Positions 17,554 to 26,355 of a stretch of DNA of 64,000 bases are shown piece by piece. Source of the DNA: Actinopolymorpha sp. NPDC004070 (lineage in GTDB: Bacteria; Actinomycetota; Actinomycetes; Propionibacteriales; Actinopolymorphaceae); NCBI RefSeq assembly GCF_040610475.1, contig NZ_JBEXMJ010000001.1:434001-498000 (forward strand), in the 5' to 3' direction. The translations under genes were made by a program, and so were the position numbers. How positions within the stretch are numbered: the stretch's first letter is position 1; every line of letters starts with the position of its first letter. The notes beneath the pieces were generated by a model, which worked only from the letters and a program-made list of their open reading frames with translations, was not told where the DNA came from and did not search any database.

Positions 17554-18159
17554 CTGTCCGCCCGCCTCGTCGTCCTGCTCTCCGGTTCGGGCACCCTGTT
17601 GCAGGCCCTGCTCGACGCCACCCGCGATCCGGCGTACGGCGCCACGGTCGTCGCCGTCGGCGCGGACCGCGACGGGGTCGAGGGCCTGGCCCGCGCCGAC
17701 CGCGCCGGCGTTCCGACGTTCACGTTGCGGGTGCGCGACTTTCCCGAGCGCGCCGACTGGGACGCCGCGCTCACCGCGAAGGTCGCCGCGTTCGAACCCG
17801 ACCTGGTGGTGTCGGCCGGTTTCCTCAAGCTGGTCGGTGAGTCCTTCCTGACGGCGTTCGGCGGGAAGTACGTCAACAGCCACAACTCGCTGCTGCCGGC
17901 GTTCCCCGGGATGCACGGGCCGCGAGACGCGCTCGCTTACGGCGTCCGCCTGGCCGGAGCCACTTTGTTCGTCGTCGACGAGGGCGTCGACGCCGGTCCG
18001 ATCATCGCCCAGGTCGCCGTGCCCGTGCGCGACGACGACACCGAGGAAACGCTGACCGAACGCATCAAGGTGGCCGAGCGCCGCCAGCTCGTCGACGTCG
18101 TCGGCTCGATGGTGCGCGAGGGCTACACCGTTTCGGGCAGAAAGGTCACCATCCCGTGA
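17554..18159 (+). CDS. purN: Phosphoribosylglycinamide formyltransferase (PurN), likely CTG start
   Basis: 201 residues, normal for PurN. Transfers formyl from 10-formyltetrahydrofolate to GAR, step 3 of purine synthesis. Motifs: the phosphate loop SGSGTLLQ near residue 10, catalytic Asn and His in VNSHNSLLP near 110, and the Asp in GVDAGPI near 146. No ATG, GTG or TTG lies near the expected N-terminus. A strong GAGGAG at 17542-17547 stands 6 bases before CTG 17554, which would give M-S-A-R-L-V-V. The only other in-frame start, GTG 17482, adds 24 Arg/Ser-rich residues and has no ribosome binding site. Its 3' end overlaps purH by 4 bases. Confidence 0.9.
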   Translation: MSARLVVLLSGSGTLLQALLDATRDPAYGATVVAVGADRDGVEGLARADRAGVPTFTLRVRDFPERADWDAALTAKVAAFEPDLVVSAGFLKLVGESFLTAFGGKYVNSHNSLLPAFPGMHGPRDALAYGVRLAGATLFVVDEGVDAGPIIAQVAVPVRDDDTEETLTERIKVAERRQLVDVVGSMVREGYTVSGRKVTIP

Positions 18160-19757
18160 ACGACACCACCAGCACCACCGCCGGATCGGCCGCCGCCGAC
18201 GAGGGCCGGCGTCCCATCCGCCGCGCGCTGGTCAGCGTCTACGACAAGAGCGGACTGACGGAGTTCGCTCGCGGGCTGGCCGACGCCGGTGTGACGATCG
18301 TGTCCACCGGCTCCACCGCCGCCACCATCGAGGCCGCGGGGATCGCGGTGACCCGGGTGGAGGAGCTGACCGGGTTCCCGGAGTGCCTGGACGGCCGGGT
18401 CAAGACGCTGCACCCGCGGGTGCACGCCGGGCTGCTGGCCGACACCCGCAACCCCGACCACGTTCGCCAGCTCGCCGCCCTGAACGTCGAGGCGTTCGAC
18501 CTGCTGGTGTCGAACCTCTATCCGTTCGCGGCGACGGTCGCCTCCGGCGCCGGTCCGGACGAGGTGATCGAGCAGATCGACATCGGTGGCCCGGCGATGA
18601 CCCGCGCGGCAGCCAAGAACCACGCCAGCGTCGCGGTGGTCACCTCCCCACTGCGGTACGCCGACGTGCTGGCCGCGGTCTCCGCCGGCGGCTTCACGCT
18701 GGACCAGCGGCAGCGGCTCGCCGTCGAGGCGTTCGTGCACACCGCCACCTACGACGTGCAGGTCGCGTCCTGGCTGGGCAACGTCGTGGCGCCCACCGAC
18801 GAGGGCACCGGTTTCCCCGCGTGGTTCGGCGCCACCTGGAACCGCCAGGCGGTGTTGCGGTACGGCGAGAACCCCCACCAGCGGGCCGCGCTCTACTCCT
18901 CCGCCTCCACCGCGCCCGGCCTGGCCCAGGCCGAGCAGCTGCACGGCAAGGGGATGTCGTACAACAACTACGTCGACGCCGACGCGGCCCGTCGCGCGGC
19001 CTACGACTTCGCGGCGCCCGCGGTGGCGATCATCAAGCACGCCAACCCGTGCGGGATCGCGGTGGCTGCCGACCTCGCCGAGGCGCACTCCAAGGCGCAC
19101 GCCTGCGACCCGGTGTCGGCGTTCGGCGGGGTGATCGCGACCAACCGCCCGGTGACCGAGGCGATGGCGCGGCAGGTCGCGGAGGTGTTCACCGAGGTCG
19201 TGGTGGCGCCGGAGTTCGAGCCGGCGGCGCTTTCGATCCTCACCCGGAAGAAGAACATCCGGCTGCTGCGCTGCCCACCGCCCGCCGGCGCCGGGGTGGA
19301 GATCCGCCAGGTCTCCGGTGGTGCGCTGGTGCAGACCGTGGACGCGGTGGACGCCCCGGGAGACGACCTGCTCGGTTGGCGACTGGTGGCCGGTAACCCC
19401 GTCGACGACTCGGTGCTCGCCGACCTGGTGTTCGCCTGGCGGGCGGTCCGCGCGGTCAAGTCCAACGCCATCCTGCTCGCCAGCGGCGAGGCGACGGTGG
19501 GCGTCGGCATGGGGCAGGTCAACCGGGTCGACTCCGCCCGGCTCGCGGTGGCGCGTGCCGGTGAACGAGCGGCCGGGTCGGTGGCCGCCTCGGACGCGTT
19601 CTTCCCGTTCGCCGACGGGCTGCAGGTGCTGCTGGACGCCGGCGTGCGCGCGGTGGTCGAGCCCGGTGGTTCGGTGCGCGACGACGAGGTGATCGCGGCG
19701 GCCGAGGCGGCCGGGGTGCCGTTGTACTTCACCGGGACCCGGCACTTCTTCCACTGA
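18156..19757 (+). CDS. purH: Bifunctional AICAR transformylase / IMP cyclohydrolase
   Basis: 533 residues. Catalyses the last two steps of IMP synthesis. The N-terminal cyclohydrolase (MGS-like) domain begins [14 protein letters not shown] and has STGSTA and [13 protein letters not shown] DGRVKTLHP. The transformylase domain contains RYGENPHQ near residue 235 and KHANPCGIA near 295, which carries the active Lys-His pair. The GTG start overlaps the purN stop (GTGA), so the two are translationally coupled, and both act in the same pathway. A 15-bp repeat begins at the stop codon. Confidence 0.96.
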   Translation: MNDTTSTTAGSAAADEGRRPIRRALVSVYDKSGLTEFARGLADAGVTIVSTGSTAATIEAAGIAVTRVEELTGFPECLDGRVKTLHPRVHAGLLADTRNPDHVRQLAALNVEAFDLLVSNLYPFAATVASGAGPDEVIEQIDIGGPAMTRAAAKNHASVAVVTSPLRYADVLAAVSAGGFTLDQRQRLAVEAFVHTATYDVQVASWLGNVVAPTDEGTGFPAWFGATWNRQAVLRYGENPHQRAALYSSASTAPGLAQAEQLHGKGMSYNNYVDADAARRAAYDFAAPAVAIIKHANPCGIAVAADLAEAHSKAHACDPVSAFGGVIATNRPVTEAMARQVAEVFTEVVVAPEFEPAALSILTRKKNIRLLRCPPPAGAGVEIRQVSGGALVQTVDAVDAPGDDLLGWRLVAGNPVDDSVLADLVFAWRAVRAVKSNAILLASGEATVGVGMGQVNRVDSARLAVARAGERAAGSVAASDAFFPFADGLQVLLDAGVRAVVEPGGSVRDDEVIAAAEAAGVPLYFTGTRHFFH

Positions 19758-19798
19758 GCGCGTACGACCGAAGCGCGTACGACCGGAGCGCCTACGGG
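19757..19798 (+). repeat. 15-bp tandem repeat starting on the purH stop codon
   Basis: Units at 19757-19771 and 19772-19786 match at 14 of 15 positions, and a partial third copy follows. The first base belongs to the TGA stop. Confidence 0.7.
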
Positions 19799-19824
19799 TG
19801 GGGGAGCTCGTCGCCGGCCCGTAC

Positions 19825-19850
19825 GTGCCGCCGGGCATTGGCCCGGCACC
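19825..19850 (+). terminator. Possible terminator of purNH
   Basis: CCGGGC at 19831-19836 pairs with GCCCGG at 19841-19846 across a 4-base loop, and flanking bases add a few pairs. It is 68 bases after the purH stop. Confidence 0.4.
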
Positions 19851-19972
19851 TCCGGTGACGTCCCCAACGCCGCGTAGCTCGCGGTGGCCGTCCAGCTCAC
19901 CCATCCCCGGGCATACCGCGCATCCTCGCCGCGGCGTTGCCCGGGTGCGGCGAGGTCGGCAGAGTGGGAAAC

Positions 19973-20593
19973 GTGACGACACTGCTGCTGGTCCACGGCG
20001 GCCTCTGGGACGACATGGACGCCGAGCGGTTCTGGCACGAGCCCGGAATCGTCGCCGGCCTGGAGGAGCGGGGCTTCACCGTGCTCGCGCCGGACCGGCT
20101 GCCGCGGGCGCGTTCCTGGCTGGCCGAGGTCGAGCACCTGGTGCCGCTGCTGCCATCGGGCCCGCTCAGCGTGGTGGCCGGGTCGAACGGCTGCTCGGTG
20201 GCCGTCCGGTTGGCGCTGACCTGCCCGGAGCGGGTGGACCGGCTGGTCCTGGCCTGGCCCGCGTCGGTCGGGGAGGCCGTGGTGGACGTACGCACCCGCC
20301 GTGGCCTGACCGAGCTCGGCGCGTCGCCGCGGATCGCCAAGGACCTGCTCTCCGGCGAGGTCCTGCGCGGGGCCACCGAGGCCGAGCTCACCGGGATGAA
20401 GCTGCCGGTCGGGGTGCTTCCCTCGACCCCGGAGAACCCCGTCCACCGGCGCCGTACGTCCCTGGCGCTGTGCTCCCTCCTGCCGCACCCGTCGGAGCTG
20501 CCGGGTACGCCGGAACCGGTACGCCGGGACTTCGGACCGTACCTCCGCTCGTTCCTCACCAGCGTCACCTCCTTCGTCTCCGAGGTGCCCTGA
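19973..20593 (+). CDS. Alpha/beta-fold hydrolase
   Basis: 206 residues. The oxyanion segment LLLVHGGLWDD is at the N-terminus and the nucleophile elbow is A-G-S-N-G near residue 68 with Ser as nucleophile. The chain is 40-70 residues shorter than typical members and I cannot place the catalytic His with certainty (candidates are HP near residue 180). The substrate is unknown. GTG 19973 starts directly at the first beta strand; no good ribosome binding site precedes it. It stands alone between purNH and the DUF3017 gene. Confidence 0.65.
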   Translation: MTTLLLVHGGLWDDMDAERFWHEPGIVAGLEERGFTVLAPDRLPRARSWLAEVEHLVPLLPSGPLSVVAGSNGCSVAVRLALTCPERVDRLVLAWPASVGEAVVDVRTRRGLTELGASPRIAKDLLSGEVLRGATEAELTGMKLPVGVLPSTPENPVHRRRTSLALCSLLPHPSELPGTPEPVRRDFGPYLRSFLTSVTSFVSEVP

Positions 20594-20614
20594 GGTCGTC
20601 TCCGAGGTGCCCTG
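20575..20614 (+). repeat. 18-bp direct repeat across the hydrolase stop codon
   Basis: The 18 bases at 20575-20592, which include the last codons and most of the TGA, are repeated exactly at 20597-20614. The period is 22. Confidence 0.85.
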
Positions 20615-20705
20615 GGACCCGCCGCACGGCCCCCAGCCGCCCCTGCGTCCTGGGCGCGCCGCGGCCACGCGGGCGGTTGCGGGCAGCGGGCGCACCCGGG
20701 GCGGG

Positions 20706-20711
20706 TAGCCT
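20706..20711 (+). promoter_or_regulatory. -10 box TAGCCT before the DUF3017 gene
   Basis: TAGCCT lies 43 bases before the ATG at 20755, giving a short leader that contains the AGGAGG site. Confidence 0.4.
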
Positions 20712-20754
20712 GCCGTTCTGCGAGGAATCCCACCGGAGTCCCAGGAGGGCGGTC

Positions 20755-21162
20755 ATGGTCGACCAGCCAGGCGAGGAAGCGGCCCGGCCGGCAACCCAGG
20801 TGCCCCCTGGCCGGGCCGGCGGGGGAACGCCCGCCGACAGGCAGGCGTTCTGGAAACGTTGGGGTCGTCCACGGGGCCGCCCACTTCCGCCGATTCGTCC
20901 CTGGCCGCGCCGGCAGTGGCCGCTGCTGGTGGTCCTGGCCGGGGTCGTCGCCTCCCTGGTGGTCGTGGTGGTGGTCGACTTCCGGCCCGGTACGGCACTG
21001 TTCGCCTGCTCGGTCCTGTTGGCGGCGGTTTTCCGGTTGGTGCTGACCACCCGGCGAGCCGGCCTGCTGGTGCTGCGGAGCCGGATGACCGACGTGGTGA
21101 CGCTCGCGATCATGGGAGGTGCGGCTCTGGTGCTGGCGCTGGCCGTGCCGGACATCCGATGA
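20755..21162 (+). CDS. Small membrane protein, DUF3017 type
   Basis: 135 residues. A Pro/Arg/Gly-rich cytoplasmic N-terminus of about 60 residues (with RPWPRRQWP) is followed by three hydrophobic segments at about 62-80, 86-103 and 113-131. This layout fits DUF3017 proteins, found near folD/purH and mdh in actinobacteria. The function is unknown. AGGAGG at 20743-20748 is 6 bases before the ATG, which settles the start; the frame is open further upstream. Confidence 0.7.
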   Translation: MVDQPGEEAARPATQVPPGRAGGGTPADRQAFWKRWGRPRGRPLPPIRPWPRRQWPLLVVLAGVVASLVVVVVVDFRPGTALFACSVLLAAVFRLVLTTRRAGLLVLRSRMTDVVTLAIMGGAALVLALAVPDIR

Positions 21163-21205
21163 CTTTCCGAATGACCCCGAACAGCCATCGGAACGGCTGC
21201 TCGGT

Positions 21206-21211
21206 TAGGCT
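21206..21211 (+). promoter_or_regulatory. -10 box TAGGCT of mdh
   Basis: TAGGCT stands about 100 bases before the mdh ATG, giving a leader of roughly 93 bases. Confidence 0.45.
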
Positions 21212-21310
21212 TCGACAACTATCTCGACGCCAAGACAATTCCCGAGTACGCCGAGAACGCTGAGTCCGACGCCGCACATCCGGGCGGCATCTTCCAGGAG
21301 GCGAGCACAC

Positions 21311-22279
21311 ATGGCGCGTAACGGCAAGGTCGCTGTCGTCGGTGCGGGTTTCTACGGGTCGACGACCGCGCAGCGACTCGCCGAGTACGACATCTTCGAC
21401 GAGGTCGTCCTCACCGACATTCTCGAAGGCCGGCCCGAGGGGCTGGCCCTCGACATCAACCAGTCCCGCCCGGTCGAGGGCTTCGAGACCAAGGTGACCG
21501 GCCAGACGACGGCTCGCGACGGCGGAGGCTACGAGGCGATCGCCGGCTCCGACATCGTGATCATCACCGCCGGCCTGCCGCGCAAGCCCGGCATGAGCCG
21601 GATGGACCTGATCGAGACCAACGCCAAGATCGTCCGGCAGGTCGCGGAGAACGTCGCCAAGCACGCGCCCAACGCGGTGGTCATCGTGGTGTCCAACCCG
21701 CTGGACGAGATGACCGCGCTGGCGCAGCTGGCCACGCAGTTCCCGCGCAACCGCGTGCTCGGCCAGGCCGGCATGCTCGACACCGCGCGGTTCACCAACA
21801 GCGTTGCGGAGAAGCTCGGCGTCCCGGTGGGCGCCGTGACCACGCTGACCCTCGGTTCCCACGGCGACACCATGGTGCCGGTCCCCAGCAAGTGCACGGT
21901 CGAGGTCGACGGCTCCACCAAGCCGCTGACCGAGTTGCTGTCCGCGGAGGAGATCGAGGCCCTCGTGGACCGCACCCGCAACGGCGGGGCGGAGGTCGTC
22001 GCCCTGCTCAAGACCGGCTCGGCGTACTTCGCGCCCTCGGCCGCGGCGGCCCGGATGGCCAAGGCGATCGCGGAGGACTCCGGCGACGTCATGCCCGTGT
22101 GCGCATGGGTCGACGGTGAGTACGGCATCGACGGCGTCTACCTCGGCGTCCTCGCCGAGCTCGGCAGGACCGGCGTACGCAAGGTCGTCGAGACCGACCT
22201 CACCGACAGCGAGCTGGCCGCGCTGAAGGAGGCGGCGGAAGCCGTCCGCAGCAAGCAGTCCGACGTCCAGAACCTCTAA
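21311..22279 (+). CDS. mdh: Malate dehydrogenase (LDH-like type)
   Basis: 322 residues. Interconverts malate and oxaloacetate with NAD in the citric acid cycle. The nucleotide fold opens with [11 protein letters not shown]. The substrate loop LPRKPGMSR has Arg where lactate dehydrogenases have Gln, which points to malate. The catalytic His is in GSHGD near residue 181 and the Asp-Arg dyad in GMLDTARF. It belongs to the LDH-like MDH group rather than the SCO4827 type I remember from Streptomyces. AGGAGG at 21297-21302 precedes the ATG. icd follows 71 bases later. Confidence 0.93.
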   Translation: MARNGKVAVVGAGFYGSTTAQRLAEYDIFDEVVLTDILEGRPEGLALDINQSRPVEGFETKVTGQTTARDGGGYEAIAGSDIVIITAGLPRKPGMSRMDLIETNAKIVRQVAENVAKHAPNAVVIVVSNPLDEMTALAQLATQFPRNRVLGQAGMLDTARFTNSVAEKLGVPVGAVTTLTLGSHGDTMVPVPSKCTVEVDGSTKPLTELLSAEEIEALVDRTRNGGAEVVALLKTGSAYFAPSAAAARMAKAIAEDSGDVMPVCAWVDGEYGIDGVYLGVLAELGRTGVRKVVETDLTDSELAALKEAAEAVRSKQSDVQNL

Positions 22280-22350
22280 CCCCACCCTCGGCGTGGATGG
22301 CCGGCGGGGTTGCCCCCACCCCGATCCACGTCCTGGCCGGAGGAGCCCCC

Positions 22351-23571
22351 TTGTCAAAGATCAGCGTGAAGAACCCGATCGTCGAGCTTGACGGCGACGA
22401 GATGACCCGGGTCATCTGGAAGGACATCAAGGAGCAGTTGCTGCTGCCCTACGTCGACCTCCAGCTCGACTACTACGACCTCGGCATCGAGCACCGCGAC
22501 GCCACCGACGACCAGGTGACGGTCGACGCGGCGAACGCGATCAAGCAGCACGGCGTGGGCGTGAAGTGCGCCACGATCACCCCCGACGAGGCGCGGGTCG
22601 AGGAGTTCGGCCTGAAGAAGATGTGGCGTTCGCCGAACGGCACGATCCGCAACATCCTCGGCGGCGTGGTGTTCCGCGAGCCGATCATCATCGACAACGT
22701 CCCCCGCCTGGTGCCGGGCTGGACCAAGCCGATCATCATCGGCCGGCACGCCCACGGCGACCAGTACAAGGCCACCGACTTCGTGGTGCCGGGTCCGGGC
22801 AAGCTCACCGTCACCTACACCCCGACCGACGGCAGCCAGCCGATGGAGTTCGAGGTCGCGGAGTACCCCGGCGGCGGCGTCGCGATGGCGATGTACAACT
22901 ACGACGACTCGATCCGCGACTTCGCGCGGGCGTCGTTGAACTACGGCCTGCAGCGCGGCTACCCGGTCTACCTCTCCACCAAGAACACCATCCTCAAGGC
23001 CTACGACGGCCGCTTCAAGGACCTGTTCGCCGAGGTCTTCGAGACGGAGTTCAAGGGCAAGTTCGAAGAGGCCGGCATCACCTACGAGCACCGGCTCATC
23101 GACGACATGGTGGCGCAGGCGCTGAAGTGGGAGGGCGGCTTCGTCTGGGCGGCCAAGAACTACGACGGTGACGTGCAGTCCGACACCGTTGCGCAGGGCT
23201 TCGGTTCGCTCGGCCTGATGACCAGCGTGCTGATGACCCCGGACGGCCGCACGGTCGAGGCCGAGGCGGCGCACGGCACGGTGACGCGGCACTTTCGCCA
23301 GTGGCAGAAGGGCCAGAAGACGTCGACGAACCCGATCGCGTCGATCTTCGCCTGGACGCGGGGGCTCGCCCACCGCGGCAAGCTGGACGGCACGCCGGAG
23401 GTGTCGGCGTTCGCGCAGACGCTGGAGCAGGCCTGCGTGGAGACCGTCGAGGCCGGCAAGATGACCAAGGACCTCGCGCTGCTGGTCGGTGGCGACGCCG
23501 AGTGGCTGAGCACCGACGACTTCCTGGCTGCGCTGGCGGAGACGCTGAAGGTCAAGGTGGCCAAGCAGTAG
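22351..23571 (+). CDS. icd: NADP-dependent isocitrate dehydrogenase (dimeric, eukaryote-like type)
   Basis: 406 residues. Oxidative decarboxylation of isocitrate to 2-oxoglutarate. It opens [16 protein letters not shown] and has [13 protein letters not shown] (substrate Ser/Arg loop, near residue 90), the metal-binding [15 protein letters not shown] near 270, and AAHGTVTRH. These are marks of the homodimeric NADP enzyme shared with eukaryotes, not the E. coli or monomeric types. The start is TTG 22351 with GGAGGA at 22339-22344, 6 bases away; upstream in-frame codons have no site. It probably shares a transcript with mdh. A strong terminator follows. Confidence 0.94.
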   Translation: MSKISVKNPIVELDGDEMTRVIWKDIKEQLLLPYVDLQLDYYDLGIEHRDATDDQVTVDAANAIKQHGVGVKCATITPDEARVEEFGLKKMWRSPNGTIRNILGGVVFREPIIIDNVPRLVPGWTKPIIIGRHAHGDQYKATDFVVPGPGKLTVTYTPTDGSQPMEFEVAEYPGGGVAMAMYNYDDSIRDFARASLNYGLQRGYPVYLSTKNTILKAYDGRFKDLFAEVFETEFKGKFEEAGITYEHRLIDDMVAQALKWEGGFVWAAKNYDGDVQSDTVAQGFGSLGLMTSVLMTPDGRTVEAEAAHGTVTRHFRQWQKGQKTSTNPIASIFAWTRGLAHRGKLDGTPEVSAFAQTLEQACVETVEAGKMTKDLALLVGGDAEWLSTDDFLAALAETLKVKVAKQ

Positions 23572-23600
23572 GTCTGTTCCTACGGCCACGTCGTACGTTT

Positions 23601-23643
23601 CGTCGCCCACCCGGGCCGGCTCCGGCCGGCCGGGTGGGCGACG
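23601..23643 (+). terminator. Terminator after icd
   Basis: Arms 23601-23614 and 23630-23643 are perfectly complementary (14 bp), with more G/C pairing inside. It is 30 bases after the icd stop. Confidence 0.8.
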
Positions 23644-23744
23644 TCGTCTTCCAGCGCCGGCGAGTCTCCGCCCGGCCGGGCTCCGCCGGGTCGCCGACGT
23701 GCTCGCCCGCGTTTCGTGATCGCCTCGCGCGGAAGGATGCACCC

Positions 23745-24092
23745 GTGGCTACCAAACTCAACAGGAGCGCGTTCGAACACGCCAAGCAACTCGTCAGGGA
23801 CGGGAAGTACATCACCGACGAGCGGGACGCCTGGAGCGAACACCAGCCGTCGGCGGCGGACGAGAACGCCTACCTCGACAAACACGGCTACGAGGAGTAC
23901 GGCAAGTGGTACCTCGGCGTCGACGACGACCAGAACGCCGAGACCAAGTCGCACTACAAGTTCCCGTACGGCGACTTCGTGAAGGTCCACCGCTGCGGAG
24001 TGATCAGCGCGGAGTCCAGGGCGGGCCAGAACGACTACGACGACATCGAGAACGCCGCCCTGAAGCTGCGCGAGCTGATCGACAAGCAGTGA
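23745..24092 (+). CDS. Conserved 115-residue protein of unknown function
   Basis: GGAAGGAT at 23731-23738 sits 6 bases before the GTG, so the gene looks real. The chain is hydrophilic with no membrane segment. It has a Lys/Arg-rich N-terminus, the phrase WSEHQPSAADEN, a tyrosine-rich core (GYEEYGKWYLG and HYKFPYGDF) and VHRCGVISAESRAGQ, with a single Cys. I recall similar small proteins in both actinobacteria and proteobacteria, all uncharacterised; that memory is unverified. The dense conserved-looking Tyr/Trp/Asp/His pattern suggests a compact binding protein. It is convergent with the enolase-family gene only 33 bases away. Confidence 0.7.
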   Translation: MATKLNRSAFEHAKQLVRDGKYITDERDAWSEHQPSAADENAYLDKHGYEEYGKWYLGVDDDQNAETKSHYKFPYGDFVKVHRCGVISAESRAGQNDYDDIENAALKLRELIDKQ

Positions 24093-24125
24093 GCCCGGAG
24101 CCGCTGGCCATGTGTCCGGGAACCC

Positions 24126-25217
24126 TTATCGGCTGGACACTTCGCGGTGTGCGTCGCGGAGGAACTCCGGGGTGATCTCCACACCCCAGCCGGGCGCCGA
24201 CGGCACCTTGACCCCTCCGTTCTCCAGACGGAGGTCGGGTTCGTAGACACCGCGCGTCCACGGCGTGTCCTCGATGCCCCACTCGTGGAACTGGTGGCAA
24301 GCCGGCATTGACGCCGCGAGGTGCAGCGTGAACACCTGCAGCATCGAGGTGTTCGAGCAGTGCGGCGTACACGGAATCCCCGCGTCCTCGGCCATCCGGG
24401 CGACCCGGCGGGCCCGGGCGACACCGCCGATGTAGCCGATGTCTGGCTGCACGATGTCCACCGCGTGCGACTCGATCATCCGCCGGAACTGCACCAGCGA
24501 GTTGTCCTGCTCGCCACCGGCCACCGGGATGTCGAGCGCTGCTGCGACCTGCGCGGTGTTCTCCAGCAGGGGATAGGGGCAGGGCTCCTCGAAGTGGCCG
24601 TAGCCGTTGTCCTCCAGGATCCTGCCCACCCTGATCGCGCGGGACACCGAGAAGCCGCTGTTGGCGTCGGCGTGGATGGTGAAGTCGTCACCCAGGACCT
24701 TGCGGACGTGCGGGATCAGCTTCTCGGTCCGGCCGGGGGAGGCGTCCCGGTCCGCGCCCATCACGTCGCCGACCCGGACCTTGGCGGCGCGGAAGCCGTA
24801 CTCCTCCCGCAGCGCCACCAGCCGCTCCGCCTCCGCCTCCGGCGTGATCGACCGGCTCATGCTGGAGGCGTACATGGGCACGAAGTCGCGCACCTGCCCG
24901 CCCAGCAACTTGTGGACCGGCTGGCCGGTCACCTTGCCGAGCAGGTCCCACAGCGCGGTGTCGATGCCGCAGAGCGCGCGGTAGAGGAACGTCGAGGGGA
25001 ACTTGTACTCCTTGCGCAGGCAGCGTTCCACCAGCGCCTCGAGGTCCCACGGGTCCTGGCCGAGGAAGTGCGGCGCGGCCATCTCGTGCAGCACACGTAC
25101 GGACAGGCCGGGCCGGAACGGCGACGTCTGCCCGACTCCCTCCGCGCCGTCGTCGGTGCGGATGCGGACGATCGCGATCTGGTCGGCCAGGAACGTCTCG
25201 ATGGTCTCGATCCTCAT
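24126..25217 (-). CDS. Enolase-superfamily enzyme (mandelate racemase/muconate lactonizing type)
   Basis: 363 residues. Abstracts a proton next to a carboxylate, most likely a sugar-acid dehydratase or racemase. The capping domain (1-125) is followed by the barrel with the K-x-R base in AAKVRVGD, metal ligands in HADANSGF, HFEEPCP and GGEQDN, the D in VQPDIGYIGG and the His in CTPHCSN near residue 290. The substrate cannot be read from the sequence. The ATG at 25217 starts at MRIETIETF, the usual beginning; the frame extends upstream without support. No sugar-acid transporter or aldolase is adjacent. A strong terminator separates it from the gal operon tail, so it has its own promoter. Confidence 0.82.
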   Translation of the reverse strand: MRIETIETFLADQIAIVRIRTDDGAEGVGQTSPFRPGLSVRVLHEMAAPHFLGQDPWDLEALVERCLRKEYKFPSTFLYRALCGIDTALWDLLGKVTGQPVHKLLGGQVRDFVPMYASSMSRSITPEAEAERLVALREEYGFRAAKVRVGDVMGADRDASPGRTEKLIPHVRKVLGDDFTIHADANSGFSVSRAIRVGRILEDNGYGHFEEPCPYPLLENTAQVAAALDIPVAGGEQDNSLVQFRRMIESHAVDIVQPDIGYIGGVARARRVARMAEDAGIPCTPHCSNTSMLQVFTLHLAASMPACHQFHEWGIEDTPWTRGVYEPDLRLENGGVKVPSAPGWGVEITPEFLRDAHREVSSR

Positions 25218-25321
25218 CGGGCCATTCGAGCCGACCGCGACGGTCGCGCGGAAGGCGTTCGTCCCGGTTCGGACGGCCGACCTCGGCGAGGCCGGCCCTG
25301 CCCCGCTGACGAACCGCTTCG

Positions 25322-25379
25322 GCACGAGCTGGGGAGACTTGTGGGTGTCATAGGCCCGACAAGTCTTCCCAGCTCGTGC
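25322..25379 (-). terminator. Terminator of the gal/FGE operon
   Basis: Arms 25322-25342 and 25359-25379 form a 21-bp stem with one wobble pair and a 16-base loop. It lies just after the stop of the last minus-strand operon gene. Confidence 0.85.
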
Positions 25380-25409
25380 GTTCGGCCGCCGCGCGGTCGG
25401 CGGTGCGCT

Positions 25410-26294
25410 TCAGGCGGGTTGGACGTCGACGTCGAACGGCCGGCCGGACAGGCCCCACGACGGGTCGAGGTCGATGCCCAGTGCGGTCAGCACGTGCGGA
25501 TGGATGTCGGCATGGGCGAGTCCCTCCGGCGGGACGGCCGGCACCGTAGGACCGGACGCGGCGATCCAGGCCGTCCGCTCCACCTCGGAGTCACCGCCGT
25601 GACCGCCCTCGTCGCGGTGCCCGTGGTCGGTCACCACGACGACCGTCCACTCCTCGGCGGCAGCGGTGGCCCGGGCCCGGATCGCGGCCAGGATCCGGCC
25701 CATCCGCGCGTCCGTGGCCTCGATCGCGTGGACGTACTCCGGGCCGACGCCGAGTTCGTGCGCGACCGCGTCCGGCCCGACGAAGTAGACGAACGCCGCG
25801 TGCACGTCCTGGCTGCCCAGCACCTCGACCGCCTCGTCGGTGAGCCGGTCCTCGCACTGCTCCCAGGTCGCCAGCCCGTGGTGCTCGGTGCCCCCGGGCG
25901 GGATCAGCCGGCCACCGGGAAAGATCGGGCCGCCGTGGTCCGTACTCACCAGTGGCGGCCAGTCGGCCAGCGCGAGCGTGCGCGCGCCCGGGCGAGCGTG
26001 TTCGACCCGGGTCAGGAAGGTCGGATGGGCCGCCAGGCGGTTGCCGTCGAGGTTGTTGTCGAAGATCCGGTGCACCGGTGGGAGGACACCGGTCGCCACT
26101 GTCGCCCAGACGGGCCCGGAGATGGTCGGCCCGCTGGGATCCACCTGGATCGGGGCGAGGAAACCGTCGGCGGCGATGGCGTCCAGGTGCGGCGTGTGGG
26201 CGCTGCGCAGGACGTCGAGGCGTACGCCGTCCATCCCGAAGACGACGGCGCGACGGCGGGCGGAGGAGGGAGGAGAAGTCGGCGTGTCCGGCAT
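25410..26294 (-). CDS. Alkaline phosphatase-superfamily phosphodiesterase/nucleotide pyrophosphatase-like enzyme
   Basis: 294 residues, no signal peptide, so probably cytoplasmic. Metal-site motifs: FGMDGVR near residue 20, the nucleophile Thr in SGPTISGPVW near 60, DAVAHE near 175 and TDHGHRDEGGHGG near 220. A Thr nucleophile places it with phosphodiesterases and nucleotide pyrophosphatases. It lacks the C/S-x-P-x-R of sulfatases, so it should not be a client of the FGE encoded just upstream. It is the last gene of the galT-galE-galK-FGE run, 61 bases after FGE; AGGAGC precedes the ATG. The substrate is unknown; a sugar-phosphate diester would fit the context but is a guess. Confidence 0.75.
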   Translation of the reverse strand: MPDTPTSPPSSARRRAVVFGMDGVRLDVLRSAHTPHLDAIAADGFLAPIQVDPSGPTISGPVWATVATGVLPPVHRIFDNNLDGNRLAAHPTFLTRVEHARPGARTLALADWPPLVSTDHGGPIFPGGRLIPPGGTEHHGLATWEQCEDRLTDEAVEVLGSQDVHAAFVYFVGPDAVAHELGVGPEYVHAIEATDARMGRILAAIRARATAAAEEWTVVVVTDHGHRDEGGHGGDSEVERTAWIAASGPTVPAVPPEGLAHADIHPHVLTALGIDLDPSWGLSGRPFDVDVQPA

Positions 26295-26355
26295 GGTCTG
26301 CTCCTGGGTTCTCGGCGAGTTGCTGAGGGCAAGAGTTCCTGTGTCGGTGTCGCGA

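Noticed and set aside
15165..17885. Open frame of 906 codons on the minus strand across DUF6350, the Gly-rich gene and purN
   Set aside because: It crosses three genes on both strands and reads as low-complexity Arg/Gly/Pro. No domain or ribosome binding site supports it.
25410..26294. Sulfatase activated by the neighbouring FGE
   Set aside because: The nucleophile segment reads G-P-T-I-S-G and there is no C/S-x-P-x-R motif, so it cannot carry formylglycine.
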